Below, in pieces: positions 22,801 to 33,928 of a stretch of DNA of 64,000 nt. Below the pieces are notes generated by a model. That model saw nothing but the letters and a program-made list of their open reading frames with translations. It did no database searches and had not been told where the DNA came from. The stretch is taken from positions 434,001 through 498,000 of the forward strand of contig JAEILZ010000002.1 of assembly GCA_018873225.1 (NCBI GenBank), given 5' to 3'. A program made the position numbers and the translations under genes. Position 1 is the first letter of the stretch; each line of letters opens with the position of its first letter. The stretch is from [Phialemoniopsis] sp. UDSM-2020. Its lineage: Eukaryota > Ascomycota > Sordariomycetes > Thyridiales > Thyridiaceae.

Positions 22801-24433
22801 TCATGTGAGCAGTATCCTGCGGCCTTCCATCTCGTGTCTATGGGCCAGGGGCCTCCAGTCAGGGTCACTACCTGCCCAAAACTCATTGAGAAATTGCATG
22901 GCAGATACGTAGTGACCGAATTTGGTTATCTGATACACAGCTTGGAACATGCTGGACACAACCACCTGTCGTTCTGGGTCTCCGTGACATGCTGTCCCCG
23001 CAATGAAGAGAGGCCACGCCAACACGTGCAGCCAGCGGTCAAGATCGTCAAAGCTGGCGAGCTGGTCGAATAGCTGCGAGGCAGCGATGGTCCACTCTGC
23101 ATTGTCGGCGCCGACTAGTTCGAGGCAGTGATAGGAGTAAAGCAATCCCGCAGTGTGATATGTGTCGACTAAGCGGACGAAGTCGCGAAACATGGCGGAG
23201 GGGGGTTGGAAGCCGCCGTTGGATCCTGCTGCCATGAGGGTAGCACCTCGAGTGATCTCAAACTCTAGTCGTAGTAAGGAGACCGTGAATTTCTGATTGG
23301 GATGGGATGCTGACGATTGAGGCTCGCGGGAAGCCAGTGTAACCTCGTGCAGCAACCTCAAGAACCTGGAGAACATGACGTGGTCCGACTCGGGCCCAGG
23401 TGTGATGGTATCCCGGACAAAGTCGAGGTCGAAGGACGTGGAAGCAGCAATGATGTCGTCGATGACGAGTTGATTCCGTAAGAAGAAGAACAGTCCTCTA
23501 CTGTAAATAGCAGGCTCATCTTTAAACAGATTGACAATCGTCCGGGCGGCTCGTCGGTGCGCATCGGCAATGGCTGGTCGGTAGAGGTTGTTCTCGTAGT
23601 TGCCCATGATCAAGATCGATGCAAGCATCCACTCGGCGTCGGCGATGTCGGACGCGGATTTTAGATGGTGTCCTTGCGTGAGCCTATTCGTCATGTCTCG
23701 CGCTCTGTGTTGAATGATCTCCAAACACCTGTCGCGGGCAAATTCTGCGAGTGCGTCCATGCGCTGCCGATCAGCGTTCACCCCGATTGCACCATGATGG
23801 GCTGCGAATGCCATGATTGCGAAGCCGATGGCGGGCTGTATCTCGCCCATTGGAGCGACTGTTCTGCGGTAGTCGTTTTCTTCAGAGTCAAACCAGACCA
23901 TGAGGCCGGCCAAGTTCTGCTGGTAGTAGTCTAGGAAGCCAGCAGTCGACGCCATGAGGTTGCTGACGGAGAAATGGGGAGTCGTCCCCGATAAGGGCCG
24001 CTGTATCTGCCGTTGAAGTTGCCATCTTTGTATGCCGATTTCATTTCGATCCCGTGGTATGATTTCAACGTCTTGTTCATCCTGATTGTGCGTAGGCCGA
24101 GACCTCTGAGCGTCCAAGTCACACTGGGTAGCAGGGACTCGTCGGCCACGAAGGTGCCCTCTGGATGCTACACCCTCCACCCAGCGCAGCTTACGGCCGT
24201 ATCCAGGGCATTTGAGGCCTTTGCGAATGCATTTCTGGCATTCAGGCCTCTGTAGGTCGCACCGGATGCGACGGCGATCGCATTTGGCGCACCCTATTCA
24301 GGTCGGGTCAGTGCTTGGGAGCTTGTGGGATCGATCTCCGGCAATCATGGGTTTTACCTTTCTGCGGAGGCTCTGGTTGTGGCTTCTCATGCCCGTTTCC
24401 CGCGTCCGCGCCACCAACGGCCTGGCTCGACAT
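22801..24433 (-). CDS. Zn2Cys6 transcription factor (Fungal_trans_2-like)
   Basis: 522-residue regulator in two exons, 24433-24358 and 24293-22801. The intron sits just before the zinc cluster, whose cysteines are at residues 27, 30, 37, 44, 47 and 54 (2-6-6-2-6 spacing). The tail after residue 110 is of the Fungal_trans_2 type found in metabolite-pathway regulators. It contains SASDIADAEWMLASILIM and a helical run around FSRFLRLLHEVTL. Start ATG 24433 is the first in the open frame that gives a correct splice into the cluster. It lies tail to tail with PhyH and head to tail upstream of the amidohydrolase/permease pair, so its targets are uncertain. Confidence 0.87.
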
Positions 24434-24738
24434 GGATGAGGCGGTTGTTGATCGAACTCTCGACCTGGTATGACGTGCGTAAGTTAGTGTTGCTTGACCA
24501 GTGTTTGCCCACTTTCACAAAGATCCACCGCGTTTCGACAGTCTCAATGCTTAGTCATCGAGACATCTCCGCCCATCTCCGCCTCTCCTTCAAAGGCAAA
24601 GCAGTGATGCACTTTTCACGCTCACTGACAGTGACCGTAGACGAGTCGTGGTTCAAAGATTACTCAAAGGTCTCTAATTGAATTGCCTGTTTTGCAGTTG
24701 CAATGCTCGCATAGTGCAATTGGCTCTCTCGTCATTGG
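24434..24738. other. Intergenic region (regulator promoter)
   Basis: About 305 bp between the regulator start and the amidohydrolase stop. Nothing recognisable. Confidence 0.45.
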
Positions 24739-26103
24739 CTACCAAGGCTCTCGGCTAATCGTAACTGGCAACTCTTCAATACTACTAAAAGCGACGCGTC
24801 CATCCTTGACGACGGCGAGAAAGTTTTCCCTCTCATCCAAAACCTTGATATCCTCGAGTGGATTCTTCTCCAACACCACCAGGTCTGCCAGGAAGCCCTC
24901 CTTAATCTGACCGATCTGATCTTCCCTCCGCAGCATCTTGGCGCAGTTGGTGGTCACACTGCGCAAGATAGCCGCCGCCGGGAGTACCTGAGACCGAATG
25001 GTGAATTCCTTGCGTTGGAATTGGTGCATGCCGGCAATGAGGTCAGAGCCGAAGCAAACTGTCACTCCGGCCTCGTGAGCGATCTTCAGTGCGTTCAGGC
25101 CGGAGTTCAGGACTGCCATGTTCTTCTTTCCGCACTCCTCGTTCAAAAACTGGTCATACGGCGGAGTAGCCATGGCGTGATGCGTAACCAGCGTGGGAGT
25201 AAGGTAAATGCCCTTCTTCGCCATCTCCTCCGCAAGCTCCTTGTCCAGAAAGTTGCCGTGCTCGATACCCAGAACGCCGTTGTCGATCATGTGCCGCATC
25301 GCCCGGATGGTGTACGCATGAGCCGTGACATAGGTGTCGAAGCTGGCCGCCGTCCGGACGATCGCCGACAGCTCCTCATCAAGGAACTGAGGATGCGCGA
25401 GATTATTGAGACGACTCGCGACGCCGCCGCCGCCCATGACCTTGATGAAGTCTGCACCCTTGCGAATCTCATCACGCACTGCCACAGAGCACTCCGTAGG
25501 GCCATCGCACAGGCGTCCGATACCCGACCGGTGGCCAGCACAGCACTTGGTAGTGGGATCCTCGTCCGAGAACGACGCCCTCTGGTCGCCGTGGCCGCCG
25601 GTCTGCGAGAGCGCGTGCCCCGCAATGAGCAGTCGGGGGCCCGGAATGAGCCACTCTTCAATGGCTTCCTTCAGCGACCCATCCGCACCGCCACAGTCGC
25701 GCGCCGTAGTGAAGCCGCGTTGCAGCATCTCGCGCGCCAAGAACGTCGTGCGGAAGTTGTTCATCGACGCGGGGATGTTCTTGTACGTGCTCTTGAGATC
25801 CGCCTCGCCTGGCGTTGCCGTGACGTGCACATGGCCGTCGATGAGGCCGGGGCACAAATACCGGCCCTTGAGGTCGATCCTTGTGACAGAGTCCGAGACG
25901 CTAGAGTCTTGCTTTCCTGATGAGACCTTTGTGATGCGGCCTCCGGAAACGGTCACGGCAACATCCTCGACAATTGTGCCCTCGAGTGGATCGATGAGCT
26001 TGGCGTTGTGAAGCACAAATGGCTTGTGTGGTGGGAGGATCCAAGGCTTGTCGCCTACAATGCCTTGGCTTCCAGACTTGCTTGGTGCGGAGCTAGCCGT
26101 CAT
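24739..26103 (-). CDS. Metal-dependent amidohydrolase (imidazolonepropionase / Xaa-Pro dipeptidase-like)
   Basis: Intronless 454-residue TIM-barrel amidohydrolase. Metal ligands are all present: His91 and His93 (DGHVHV), carboxylated Lys221 (DFIKVMGGGG), His262 (TAHAY), His282 (IEHGN) and Asp354 (FGSD). A small beta-sandwich is built from residues 25-85 and the C-terminal strand around ADLVVLEKNPLEDI. Relatives act on cyclic amides or dipeptides. No signal peptide, so cytosolic. I chose ATG 26103. An in-frame codon at 26349 would add 82 low-complexity residues that look like translated 5' leader. It shares a 483-bp divergent promoter with a Dal5-type permease, suggesting import and hydrolysis of one substrate. 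Confidence 0.9.
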   Translation of the reverse strand: MTASSAPSKSGSQGIVGDKPWILPPHKPFVLHNAKLIDPLEGTIVEDVAVTVSGGRITKVSSGKQDSSVSDSVTRIDLKGRYLCPGLIDGHVHVTATPGEADLKSTYKNIPASMNNFRTTFLAREMLQRGFTTARDCGGADGSLKEAIEEWLIPGPRLLIAGHALSQTGGHGDQRASFSDEDPTTKCCAGHRSGIGRLCDGPTECSVAVRDEIRKGADFIKVMGGGGVASRLNNLAHPQFLDEELSAIVRTAASFDTYVTAHAYTIRAMRHMIDNGVLGIEHGNFLDKELAEEMAKKGIYLTPTLVTHHAMATPPYDQFLNEECGKKNMAVLNSGLNALKIAHEAGVTVCFGSDLIAGMHQFQRKEFTIRSQVLPAAAILRSVTTNCAKMLRREDQIGQIKEGFLADLVVLEKNPLEDIKVLDERENFLAVVKDGRVAFSSIEELPVTISREPW

Positions 26104-26586
26104 TGTGCTAATGCGTGTCTGGAGTGTGTGCCTGCGTGAAATCAAGGCCTGCTGAGATAAGAGGAAAGGGGTCTTGGAAGTGGAAATGGTAATGGTAATA
26201 TTGATTTCAACAATTTTTCCATCTAGCTCATCTCTTACGGAGATATATAACACATCCGCATGTCGTCGATGTCCATGGGACGCGTTCCGAGTGCCGTGAT
26301 GCCGTCTCATCTGGTTCGGGTGCGCGTACCCGGAAGCGTGGCGACCCACATCACTATCTCGGGCCCGGAGCCGAGAAAACGACTAGGGATTCTCGCCAAC
26401 CCACTCTTGCCCTCGACCACGAGCAGCAGACAGAATCTGGGGTATGGGGACAATGTATAAAATTACGGCTGCTAGGCCACCCTGCATCTCCTCTGATCTT
26501 TCTCAACAGGTCTTTCTCGAACATCAGAGACGGCTGCCGAACTCGTCGATCCCTTCACGAAAGAAACGCGCACCCCATCAGTCATC
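26104..26586. other. Divergent promoter (amidohydrolase / permease)
   Basis: 483 bp shared 5' region. TATA box for the permease at 26456-26463; another TATATA stretch near 26244 could serve the minus-strand gene. The CGGAG-N6-CTCC element of the other island was not found here. Confidence 0.55.
26456..26463 (+). promoter_or_regulatory. TATA box of the second Dal5-type permease
   Basis: TATAAAAT about 130 bp before the ATG at 26587. Confidence 0.45.
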
Positions 26587-28280
26587 ATGACAGACCGCTT
26601 CGAACAGACCACAAACGAGAAGAACGTCGAGGAGATGGCAGTCAAGCCTCCCAGCCTGGGAGCAGGTGACGAGTCTGTTGCTCCGTACACGCCAGAGGAG
26701 GAGAGGGCTGTCCTGAAGAAGATTGACCGCGTCATCCTCCCGCTCATGTGCCTGGTGGAATTCTTCCAATGTCGGTATCGCCACATCCACTCGATCTTAC
26801 AGAAGCTGACGAGAGTGTAGACCTCGACAAGCAATCGATCGGTTACGCCGCTGTCTTTGGCCTCTCTGCCGACCTGGGAATGAGCGATGGCCAGTACTCT
26901 TGGTCTGTCAGCTCGTTCTACTTCGGCCAACTACTCGCCAACTACATCTTTGTCTACCTGATGAGTCGACTGCCGATTACAAAGTTTATCGGTGTTACTA
27001 TGTATGTTCATTGAAGGGTGGGAATACTTTGGTCGAGCCTTGAGTGCTGATTGGTCCGCCGTAGCATGCTTTGGGGTATCATTGCTGGAGGTCTTGCCGC
27101 ATCCAACAACTTTGCCAGCTTCACAGCTGTCCGTCTCCTGCTCGGATTCGCCGAGGGCGCCGTCCAGCCCGCGTTTGTCATCATCACCAGTACTTGGTAC
27201 AGAAAGTCGGAACACTCTTTCCGGGTAGCGTACGTTGTTACCTAGTCCCCATCCCTGCAAGTCATGGTACTGATAATGTGAGCAGGGGGTGGGTTACCTG
27301 CAACGGCGTCGCGCAAATTTTCGGAGCCCTCATAATGTACGGCGTCGGTCTGTCCAAGGAAACCGCCATCGCCAGCTGGAGGGTGATGTTTCTGGTCTGC
27401 GGCGGCGGCACCCTTCTTTCGGGTGCTATCTTCATCTGGCTCATGCCCAATGGACCCGCGACAGCTTGGTTCTTGAACGAGTCTGAACGGCTCATCGCAA
27501 CAAGGCGACTATCCGAAGATAGGATCACCAAGGATGAAACGTCTTTCAAGTGGTCGCAAATCTGGGAGTTCCTCAAGGACCACCGCGCCTTGCTCCTGGT
27601 CCTTGGAGCTTTCACCAACACCCTGGCGTCTCCCGTCATCAAGGTCAGTACATACGTTCATGTGGCTGTAGTCGCTGTGAGCTAACGTTCTGTCTCCTTA
27701 GTTCGCTACCCTTGTCATCAACGGCTTCGGATGGTCCAAACTCAACACCATGCTGGTGAGCTTGCCGGCCGGCGTCATTCAGATCATCTTCATCTGGGTC
27801 GTCGTCATTGGCATCCGAACTACACCTCTCCCGAGAGGCTTTTGGGGCATCATCTCCACCGTCCCGGCTCTAGTTGGTAACATCGGTGTTGCGACGCTTC
27901 CCCAGTCGTCGAAATGGGGCATCGTCGTCTGCACCTGGCTAGCAACTGTGCTTTCCGCTCCGCAGGTCGTATTCCTCAGCCTCATCGCTTCCAACGTCAA
28001 GGGCAACACCAAGCGAGCCGCCGCCAGTAACGGATTTTTCATCCTCTACGCTGCCGCCGCTATTGCCGGGCCCCAGCTCTGGACGCATAAGCCTCGCTAC
28101 ATGAAGGGTGTCATCGCCGATCTCGTCTCCCTGGGTGGTAATATGATCATCTTTGCCTTGTTTATGTTTTCTGCAAAGTTTGAGAACCGACGCCGAGATG
28201 GCCTCGATGTGGTAAACGAGGACGCTGGTGATGCCGATGTGACCGACAGGCAAGACTTGAACTTCCGCTACACTCTGTAA
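26587..28280 (+). CDS. MFS permease, Dal5/allantoate family (second copy)
   Basis: 488-residue anion:cation symporter of the Dal5 group. Five exons: 26587-26770, 26821-27001, 27065-27229, 27286-27643 and 27702-28280. All phases join and the protein ends in LNFRYTL, the usual family tail. Marks: YLDKQSIGYAAVFGL after TM1, the conserved WYRKSEH loop, and FATLVINGFGWS at TM7. It is divergent from an amidohydrolase. It is not a close duplicate of the permease at 10481; sequence and intron positions differ, so it probably serves a different substrate. Confidence 0.92.
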
Positions 28281-28534
28281 ATGACGCTTTGGAAGGGAAT
28301 TGCGGACCGACAATCGATCATCTTGTAGGGAAATCTAGCTCTGGCATTGCGGGGACGTCGGATCATAGTCAGTGTTTCAGTACATAGATGTCAATAGCAG
28401 CATTTAATTCTAGACCACTTTGCAATATTGTCGAGCGAGTGTGATAAAGTACAAAACAATCTGATGAGTACAAGGTCAAAACAAGTTCTGAGCAACGGTT
28501 ACCATCCCAGTTATATGATACAACGCGATACCAC

Positions 28535-29413
28535 CTATGGCTTGATCTCGCCACATCTGTTCACATCAGCAAAGGCTGTGTCCGAGTCGGTCTCGGTCGG
28601 GACAACACGGAAAGCCATAACATGCTCCTTGCCGAACTCTGCTTTGCCAAAGTAGCTTCCAATCTCGCGGGTCTGGGTGACCCGGTCTTCCCAGTCCCGG
28701 CCAATGGCATCCGCCAGATGCTTGGTGCCTTCCTCGTCAATCTTGGACTCGCTATTTTTAATGAACCTGTAGCTCAGCTTGAACGCCGTTCCTCCACCGC
28801 GCTTGCTCAAACCTTGTTGGTGCTGAGAGCGCGGATTGAACGACGCAGTGCCTGTGCCGTCATCGCCAAAGTGAAAGTGCTGGTCCGACAAAGTCCCATC
28901 CTCGTTGCGCAAGCCCAGAATCTGGACTGATGTCCCGTTAGTTCCCCCATCGCCGTCTCGTGTAGCAAGCGAGGTCGTGATTACATCCTCGTAGACTGCA
29001 CCACGGCGAAGGAGATCCGCCTCGAAAAAAGAGGCCAGCGCAACATGCCGCTTGGTGATGACAGTGTCGCTTTCCTTCTGGTTGCGGTAGTTGACCACAC
29101 CGATAGCGACGGAGCCTACTAGCGAAGAGACGGCCACACCGACCCCAGAGCAGCGTCGCTGTGCGTCTGCGTTCTCAGGCATGATGGCGTGGCAGGTGCC
29201 CCAGGCAGTCGTGCCCGCGAGGAGGGAAAACATCATTTCAGCTTTGTAATCGGGTGGGGTGTGCTCGTATACTTTGATGCCGACCTCGACTACCTTGCAA
29301 ATGTCCTCGCGGCCTTCTAGGCCCACGGAGAGAGAGGTGTCAACGGCTATGGGATTGCCAAACGCTTTGCTGTTGAGCAATGCAACAAATGGCAGAACTG
29401 TGGCAGGCCTCAT
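28535..29413 (-). CDS. Secreted protein of unknown function with dibasic sites
   Basis: Single-exon protein of 292 residues, not recognised. Probable signal peptide residues 1-19. Cysteines at 39, 74, 88 and 287. A hydrophobic Gly/Val/Ser stretch at 89-108 precedes dibasic Kex2-like sites at 121-122 (KR), 136-137 (RR) and 204-205 (KR). An N-glycosylation sequon (Asn159, NGT) lies in the middle piece. This N-terminal hydrophobic part, glycosylated spacer and Cys-containing C-terminal part recall the alpha-gamma-beta layout of yeast killer preproteins, but I see no sequence match to a named toxin. A TATA box lies about 130 bp upstream. It is convergent with the permease gene. Confidence 0.7.
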   Translation of the reverse strand: MRPATVLPFVALLNSKAFGNPIAVDTSLSVGLEGREDICKVVEVGIKVYEHTPPDYKAEMMFSLLAGTTAWGTCHAIMPENADAQRRCSGVGVAVSSLVGSVAIGVVNYRNQKESDTVITKRHVALASFFEADLLRRGAVYEDVITTSLATRDGDGGTNGTSVQILGLRNEDGTLSDQHFHFGDDGTGTASFNPRSQHQQGLSKRGGGTAFKLSYRFIKNSESKIDEEGTKHLADAIGRDWEDRVTQTREIGSYFGKAEFGKEHVMAFRVVPTETDSDTAFADVNRCGEIKP

Positions 29414-29538
29414 CTTGTTCGACTAGAAAAATCGTGAAAGAGTAAATAAATCGATGTTGTTGTAAAAATTAAACTTGATGCTGGCGAGGTGTTTTGCTTT
29501 CTGAGCTTTGAGAGCGAGAAGGGAGAGCACACCAAATA

Positions 29539-29545
29539 CTTTATA
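29539..29545 (-). promoter_or_regulatory. TATA box of the secreted-protein gene at 28535
   Basis: TATAAAG on the minus strand, 126-132 bp before the ATG at 29413. Confidence 0.4.
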
Positions 29546-30222
29546 CAAGGATGTAGAACTTCTTCTTCAAATGCATGCAACAGGTTTGACAAATTACTTC
29601 TCTAAACTAGGCATTCAGCCCGTGCATCTCGCTGCACAAGTCATTTCGATATGAATAGCACAAAGCTTTCTAATCTAATCGACCTTGAAAGTAATGTAGA
29701 TCCGTATCAAAGCCTTGCTATGACGTTATGCGACGTCAACAAAGACAGTGAATATTGGATGGATCATACGATGTGTCCTCAAGTATAGAACGTGTCTGGC
29801 GAAGATCTTAGATGTTTACCTTGAGTAGCGGTTATCTCGAGCTGATGAAGGAGTGAAGAAAAAAGCATCATCTCTCGTCAGCTTTTATTGGATACTTAAC
29901 TGCAAGAGGAAAGAGTAATTCTTCTGAGACGCTGGAGTGGATCTGGATGCAAATCATATCGAGTCTATGGATATCAGAGTACAAATGAAGATCCTAGATG
30001 GGCTGTACATCAGTTATATACGTCATTTGAACTCAACTTGTCAGATTCGGGAAGCTCATACCCCTTGATCAGTGGGCCTTTGTTTTCTTCCAAGTTTTGT
30101 TTCCAAAAATAGTCCATTTTCAGCATGCAATCGTCAACCGTCAAGGCAAAGCCATCGACTTCATGGAGTTGAACAACTCTGACGTCGAGTCTTTGATGAC
30201 CCAAAGTGCTTCACGACAATAC

Positions 30223-30230
30223 TATATAAG
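30223..30230 (+). promoter_or_regulatory. TATA box of the secreted-protein gene at 30368
   Basis: TATATAAG about 140 bp before the ATG. Confidence 0.4.
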
Positions 30231-30367
30231 TCGTCACTATTTCATCAAAGTTGATCATCTTCCTTTCATCAAGCAACCAAGCAAACCAAAGAAACAAATA
30301 CATTCGTACATCTCTCTGCCTCAAACCACTTTAAATCTCAAAAGTCATTATATCAACACTTTCCAAA

Positions 30368-30868
30368 ATGCAGCTCACCAACAACTTCCTCCTGGCTCTC
30401 CTTGCCGCTACTGCCGCCGCTGAATACACAATCCCAGTGGGCCAGCCCGACGGACTTTACGTGGTCTCAGGCCAGGGCAACTCAGCCAAGTTCCGACGCA
30501 TGGACACTTCCGACAACCTCGTCGAGCGCGGCGACCCCCCCAAGATCACCAAGGTCACCTGCGACAACCGCGAGGTCCTGCCAGAGCTTCACATGGAGGG
30601 GGCGTGGCAGAAGGTTATGGACCGGTGCGCCAGCGGCGAGAAGATCCCCGCCGGCGGCCTGCTCTACCAGAAGATCGACAGCGTCATCGTCTACGCGTGC
30701 AGCTGGGGCGGCGACAACCCCTGCCACGCGGGTGAGATTAACGACGCTAGGGCGGCTATGGAGAATGAATGCCGCGCGCCTATTCGCAGCTTGGTCTCCT
30801 ACAACACTGCCAAGCGAGGCTATGGACGCGCGCTGGAGGGTAGCACTGTCTGCGGTAACAGCACCTAA
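30368..30868 (+). CDS. Small secreted cysteine-containing protein (candidate effector)
   Basis: Intronless 166-residue protein. Signal peptide residues 1-18 (LLALLAATAAA). Six cysteines at 65, 87, 111, 119, 135 and 162, with the core VIVYACSWGGDNPC (residues 107-119). It resembles a broad ascomycete family of small secreted proteins with a Tyr-x-Cys-x-Trp...Asn-Pro-Cys centre, for which I know no function. The ATG sits in a good context (CAAAATG) after a long AC/T-rich leader, consistent with strong expression. It sits alone between AT-rich flanks. Confidence 0.82.
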   Translation: MQLTNNFLLALLAATAAAEYTIPVGQPDGLYVVSGQGNSAKFRRMDTSDNLVERGDPPKITKVTCDNREVLPELHMEGAWQKVMDRCASGEKIPAGGLLYQKIDSVIVYACSWGGDNPCHAGEINDARAAMENECRAPIRSLVSYNTAKRGYGRALEGSTVCGNST

Positions 30869-32790
30869 GCGGAGCATTTGTTGTACTTGTACTAGCGGGG
30901 TCCCGATTTCTTTTACCTGTATCAAATAGTTCATTCGTTCCAACAGTTCCAGGATGAGGAGGGGGATAGCACACTCATTGATAGTATTTTCGAGTTTTGA
31001 TCAGCAATAACAGTATGTTTTTGATTTAAAGTAAGTCTCCATTCGCAATCGAGAGTGACCATGAAGGGTGGACAGGGAAAACTGTTTGTAAGATTGGACA
31101 CATCTCCGTACAAGACCAATGCTTCTTCGCTCAAAAGGCTCTTCAATTCCTCCACCATTACAACAACAGCTCTAGGTTGCCTCCGGCCACCATTCAGCTG
31201 AAAAGGGTCGAGGTAGTAAGATATGACCGATTTGGGTAATGTGTAAGGCTGTCTTATATTGTGGGGCTGGGCTTGAAAAGGGGTGAGGTTACATTAAGCT
31301 ACACCTAGTGCTTAGCATCACACAAGAAATCCACCTGAACGTCTGAAAAAGGAGTTCTGAACGTCTGAAAAAGGAGTTCTGCGAGTGTGAAAGACATTGG
31401 TTCAAATGAGGTAACTACAGTGTTCGTCAGCATTGCCAGTGGATATACTTGCTCAATGATGCCTAGCCGTCAGCCCCCAATTCGTCAATGAAGATCGGTC
31501 TACCTGCTCTTGCCCTTTTCGTTGGCTAGGTTACTTTTCTTTCGACGGCAAAGGAGCTACTTTCATGTAGCATGTAAGAAGATAGTTCACGCCCCAATCG
31601 AAGGGAGAGATTGTGGATCTAACCGCCGTGCCTGAGATCGTCATACCTGGTGCTTCCACAGATCTGCAAACCTAGATAGCCTATTGACAATGCGGCCCCA
31701 CCCATGAGCCGAGTTTCCCCTGGGATAAGCGGCAAGCGGCAGAAGTTAAGTTTATCACTCGGCCTCACGGTCAAACGAATGGCCAGAGCAGGCCAGTCAG
31801 CTCTACCCCACGCCGCGACTAATCAAAATCCCAATAAGAGCATCGAGCAACATGCAATAATTGCGTAAGCCAAGAGTAAGGCGGCCGACATCATTCAACT
31901 GCGTAGATATCTCCAACCTCACGGTGGTTGTAGCCAAGACGCCAATCCCATCTCACCACACCCATTTCTAATGATGAACAGTCCAAGCCATGGCGGTACC
32001 ATCCTTGCGAAATCACCAAAGCTGAATGCAGGCGGAAGGGTGTTGATGCAAGAATAGCTCTGCCTCAATGTGAAGATGGTCTGCGCAGCAGCTACCTGCT
32101 TAGGCCGATCGGCGGCGGAATCTGGTTATCTGGCGTCTGGGTTATGTACATTGGGGTAGCTTGGCCAATCTGACATACCAGCTTCTAGAGCCGATCACCT
32201 ACGCGCTGCTACCAAGGATTAAATCACTGCGATTGTTCGGACACACCGTTGCAGATTGAGCTGCCGGGCCACATTGTGGATAGAACCAGACACTTCGATG
32301 CCTTTTATCGTCACATCCATCACCCAAACAAGTGACACTGTTTGCGTCATAAAACTTTTTAGATGAGACTGCGGGGCCAGCTCCTTGCAATACATCTCCA
32401 AACGTGTTCAAGTGATATCACAAAATAATACCATATTGGTCAGTTTACAGCTTCGCCCTGCAATTTGCTTTCCTGCTTGATGAGATCTTTCAGTGGCTAC
32501 TGAAGAATTGAGTGACTATGTCTGTCGATCTTCATGTGAGAACTGTCTCTACATCTGGAAGGAGGAAGAGCTGTTATTAGAACTGCTATTTTAAGTGTTT
32601 TATGAGAACATTGCTTTCATTTCAGTACAATGTTAGTGCGTCGTCTGGAGGTATCTCGTTCGTTCCGCGTCAGTCATGGTCAGAACATATAAGACGACGA
32701 ATTAACATTGTATTGAAATGAAATTCAACCCTAAGACACATTCTCATTCTGAAACCCAAGCCAAAACGTCTCCCTCCCACTCCTTTGACA
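30869..32790. other. Gene-poor region with a short tandem repeat
   Basis: About 1.9 kb without a supportable gene. It contains one perfect 22-bp tandem duplication (31337-31380). Frames in this stretch are short and lack signal peptides or domains. Confidence 0.6.
31337..31380. repeat. Tandem duplication, 2 x 22 bp
   Basis: Two adjacent identical 22-bp units (31337-31358 and 31359-31380), each starting GAACGTCTGA and ending GGAGTTCT. Confidence 0.9.
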
Positions 32791-33317
32791 ATGCTTTTCC
32801 ACAAGTCTGTCGTGCTCGCCATGAGCCTGCTGAGTGCCCACTCTGACGTGGCACATGCCATGCCTGAAGGGAATTCGCAATCTTGGACATCGGGCGAGCG
32901 CGTCGAGGGAAGAGACGGATCTCCTGTTCTACCTTCAGCACCTGAAGCCGCAACGTTGATTGCTGTTCGCAAAGATGCCGCCGACAAGGCCCCCCTTGAG
33001 GCTCGAATCCCACTGCCTGAGGCACTGAAGGACTTTAAAGACTGGACTGAAACTGCTGCACTTGCTGGTGGCTGTATCTACGCAATCACGTGGTCGGGAC
33101 ACAAAGCTTTCATTTACTTCACCACCGAGGTACGCACCTTAGACCCCAAAGTTTAGTAAAAGCGCGGCCAAGGGTTTTGACAATTGCATAGACCCAGCGA
33201 CAGCAGTGGATCAACTGCATGGCGTCTCTCGTTGGGCGGGCACCAGAGGAAGTTCGCGAGACCATCGATACCATTGAGCGCGGAGGATATGAACTGAATG
33301 AGAATGTTCGGCCCTAA
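32791..33317 (+). CDS. Small secreted protein of unknown function
   Basis: 154-residue protein in two exons, 32791-33129 and 33192-33317, with a 62-nt intron (phase 0). Signal peptide about residues 1-23 (ending AHA-MP). A Ser/Glu-rich stretch is followed by a compact C-terminal part with only two cysteines (95 and 122), separated by IYAITWSGHKAFIYF. The start is ATG 32791; an upstream in-frame TTG is not a likely start. Not recognised. It is third in a run of secreted-protein genes. Confidence 0.7.
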
Positions 33318-33928
33318 CTGAAGTGGGCTCACCTTATAGCGTTACGACACGACGCCAACTGGAGAGATGACAAAACCTGGAACTGTAACTACACTCGCTA
33401 TCTGTTGATCTATATGTATAGTCTTTTTTGAATTTACACTATGCTTTACTTTACTATAGGTTGCTTGGTGTGATGTAATGCGTTCTGGATGTTGCTGTCT
33501 CAGTTAGGATTGAAAACGGGATTTTGGGGCAGATCGGGGACACAGACAGCATCTGGACCTGCCCTCGACTCAACACTGAGAAGAGATAGTTTTAAATGTA
33601 GATCTTTCCTTGCTTTTACGACTCTTGTCTATTTCCAGGTATGATTCTGTTCATATGCAATTTGGGATCTACCCTGTATGACGTAGCATCACATTTTAGT
33701 CCGTCAATACAATCAGCATATTGTTGTGCTCCACATTTGTCATAAGATCGTTCATGGCATAGCCGATTAGAGCCATCAATAGGCGGAAGAATAGTATACC
33801 TACATCCTCTGCAACACTGCCTCGATCTTTGCTGTCTACTTAAAGAATCACTCCCCACTGGTGGCATGCAGTGACTACTTCTACCGTATGTGAGACACCA
33901 ATCCAAGCGAAAAAGCAGTCCCAGCAGC
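33318..33928. other. Intergenic region
   Basis: About 610 bp. It contains a minus-strand cysteine-rich frame (33616-33930) that overlaps the start of the next gene; see the rejected list. No gene supported. Confidence 0.5.

Larger units (their letters stand above)
29414..30367. other. AT-rich intergenic region
   Basis: About 950 bp, visibly richer in A+T than the gene islands. TATA boxes at 29539-29545 (minus) and 30223-30230 (plus) serve the two divergent secreted-protein genes. No gene supported. Confidence 0.55.

Noticed and set aside
26104..26349. Upstream extension of the amidohydrolase by 82 codons
   Set aside because: The added residues are low-complexity and run through the shared promoter; ATG 26103 begins the family-like part.
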